Of a DNA stretch of 23,926 bases, positions 22,538-23,926 are shown in pieces. The notes under the pieces are model-generated. The model was given only the letters and a program-made list of their open reading frames with translations. It searched no databases and was not told the origin of the DNA. The stretch is from Spirochaetaceae bacterium (GTDB taxonomy: Bacteria; Spirochaetota; Spirochaetia; Treponematales; Breznakiellaceae). Each line of letters begins with the position of its first letter. Positions within the stretch are counted from its first letter, which is position 1. The stretch spans positions 1-23,926 of the forward strand of contig JAITCP010000127.1 in assembly GCA_031283025.1 (NCBI GenBank), given 5' to 3'. Both the position numbers and the translations under genes were made by a program.

Positions 22538-23926
22538 TTACCGCCACCCCCACGTACTGCCGGTTGCCGACCTCGTATACGTTCCCGCTTTATCGATACT
22601 GTAACGGAGCCTTAAGTCGTTGCCGCCATCACCGTTCCGTCCTTCAGGAAAGGCCCGCGATCCAAAATTTGGTATGTTGCTACCTGTTGCAAATGTTACG
22701 CTGGTAAGGCTGGTGCAACCCCAAAAAGCGCCTTCCTCAATGGTGGTAACGCTGGCGGGTATGGTTGCGCTGGTAAGGCTGGTACAACCGAAAAAAGCAA
22801 ATCGCCCAATGGTGGTAACGCTGTTTCCTATGGTTACGCTGGCAAGACTGGTGCAGCCGTAAAAAGCGTTTCCTCCAATGCTGGTAACGCTGTCCGGTAT
22901 GCTTACGCTAGTAAGGCTGGTGCAACCGTTAAAATTGCCCCACGGAATGGTGGTAACGCCGTTCCTTATGGTTACGCTGGTAAGGCTGGTGCAATCTTCA
23001 AAAACGCTAGCCCCAATGCTGGTAACGCTGCCCGGTATGGTTACGCTGGTAAGGCTGGTGCAATTTTCAAAAGCCATATCCCCAATGCTGGTAACGCCGT
23101 TTCCTATGGTTACGCTGGCAAGATTTTTGCAACTTTGAAAAGCCGTATCCCCAATGCTGGTAACACTATTGGGGATGGTTACGCTGGCAAGGTTGCTGCA
23201 AAAGTTAAAAGCGGAATTATAGATGGTGGTAACGCTGTTTGGTATGTTTACGCTGGTAAGGCTGGTGCAACCGTAAAAAGCCCTCTCCCCAATAAAAGTA
23301 ACGCCGTTCGGTATGCTTACGCTGGCAAGGTTGGCGCAGTCGCGAAAAGTGTAATACCCAATGCCGGTAGACTTGCTGGGCATGGTTATTCCGACAAGCG
23401 CGGGGGTTCCGCCGGGGTAGCTTCCATAAAAACATTCATTCCCCAAGCCTGTTATGGTGCTGCCGGAAAGGTCAAGCCTGACGAATTTGGTTCCCGCCGC
23501 GTTGCCCAGCGCGTCTCTGATGCCGGTAATACTGCTTAGGTTCAGCTTTACCTTATACGCGGTTGCGGGGGTGTTGTCGGGCTGCGCTTGCAGCCATGTT
23601 TTTAAATCGGCTGTGCTGGTGAATGTTTCCACGTTTGGGTCTTCCGGTTCTTCCGGCTCTGTCGGCCCGGCGTACACGGTTACGGTATGCCAGTCCGGGG
23701 GGGTAATGATATAGCCGGGGAGGGACACGGTAAGCTTAACTTCGCCGGTCTGGGTGATGCCGGTTACGTCCCTCACGTAAGCCCCGGGAACGCGAACGCG
23801 GGAGCCGTCCGGGCCATCCACCCACTTCCTATCCCAAGTATAGTCCTTAAAGGCTGCCCCGGTAGTACCGGCATCCAGAGTAACGCCATCTCTTAAAGCA
23901 GAACTAGAAATGCCGTCATCGCTCAA
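22538..23926 (-). CDS. BspA-like leucine-rich-repeat (LRR_5) surface protein, 5' end beyond the window
   Basis: A 462-codon partial frame whose apparent TTG start coincides with the window edge, so the true N-terminus lies to the right. The visible order is a beta-rich segment with KLTVSLPGYIITPPDWHTVTV, a Pro/Glu linker (about 91-99), a conserved FTSTADLKTWLQAQPDNTPATAYKVKLN segment, then about ten 23-residue repeats of the type AFxxCTSLTSVTIPxSVTSIGxx (about 175-430), and a C-terminal cap LRYSIDKAGTYTRSATGSTWGW. This is the Treponema pallidum/BspA-type leucine-rich repeat, used by oral and gut bacteria as surface adhesins or binding scaffolds. The repeat unit is 69 bp at DNA level and units are similar enough to recombine. 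Function here is inferred as surface adhesion. Confidence 0.88.
   Translation of the reverse strand: MSDDGISSSALRDGVTLDAGTTGAAFKDYTWDRKWVDGPDGSRVRVPGAYVRDVTGITQTGEVKLTVSLPGYIITPPDWHTVTVYAGPTEPEEPEDPNVETFTSTADLKTWLQAQPDNTPATAYKVKLNLSSITGIRDALGNAAGTKFVRLDLSGSTITGLGNECFYGSYPGGTPALVGITMPSKSTGIGYYTFRDCANLASVSIPNGVTFIGERAFYGCTSLTSVNIPNSVTTIYNSAFNFCSNLASVTIPNSVTSIGDTAFQSCKNLASVTIGNGVTSIGDMAFENCTSLTSVTIPGSVTSIGASVFEDCTSLTSVTIRNGVTTIPWGNFNGCTSLTSVSIPDSVTSIGGNAFYGCTSLASVTIGNSVTTIGRFAFFGCTSLTSATIPASVTTIEEGAFWGCTSLTSVTFATGSNIPNFGSRAFPEGRNGDGGNDLRLRYSIDKAGTYTRSATGSTWGWR

Noticed and set aside
22620..23539. Series of plus-strand open frames with repeats such as VTLVRLVQP
   Set aside because: They are antisense shadows of the 69-bp leucine-rich repeats; the minus-strand reading gives a textbook repeat protein.

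Overview
The window looks like spirochaete DNA, most probably a termite-gut-type Treponema. This is an inference from many exported lipoproteins with loose spirochaete-style lipoboxes, a BspA-type leucine-rich-repeat surface protein, near-balanced base composition, and intergenic regions crowded with palindromic repeats. I see no rRNA, tRNA, CRISPR array or intact insertion-sequence transposase.

Region 1 (1-14748, + strand) is a surface polysaccharide locus. It begins with the 3' part of an outer-membrane beta-barrel gene. There follow a GH16 laminarinase-like lipoprotein, a small jelly-roll-like lipoprotein, a large modular lipoprotein, two GH128-like beta-1,3-glucanase lipoproteins and three more large modular lipoproteins. 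Gaps are mostly 10-35 bp, each gene has a good Shine-Dalgarno sequence, and only two gaps (about 92 and 135 bp) carry hairpins, so this is probably one long operon. Two unrelated glycosidase families that both act on beta-1,3-glucan, together with several probable carbohydrate-binding surface proteins, suggest capture and cleavage of laminarin, callose, curdlan or fungal wall glucan at the cell surface.

Region 2 (15002-19383, + strand) starts with a clear sigma-70 promoter. It encodes a phenylacetate-CoA ligase-type enzyme, a double-ACT-domain protein, glycogen synthase (GlgA) with an unusual AAKxx pentapeptide insert, and a family-4 uracil-DNA glycosylase overlapping glgA by 4 bp.

Region 3 (19384-22537) is repeat-rich. 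It holds nested inverted repeats, several copies of a hairpin element, a PD-(D/E)XK nuclease gene of the Rpn/transposase-associated type, a four-copy array of a 16-bp dyad, and a minus-strand DUF4469-like gene. Region 4 (22538-23926, - strand) is the 3' part of a BspA-like leucine-rich-repeat protein gene that runs off the right edge.

The most unusual content is the hairpin element family. Full copies have three hairpins: an outer one with a TTCA loop, a central one, and a second outer one with an AACCG loop. The two outer stems within a copy share sequence, while stems differ between copies. One 119-bp copy is inserted in frame in the signal-peptide region of the 680-residue lipoprotein. Two others lie in opposite orientation inside a 347-bp cassette bounded by perfect 28-bp inverted repeats.
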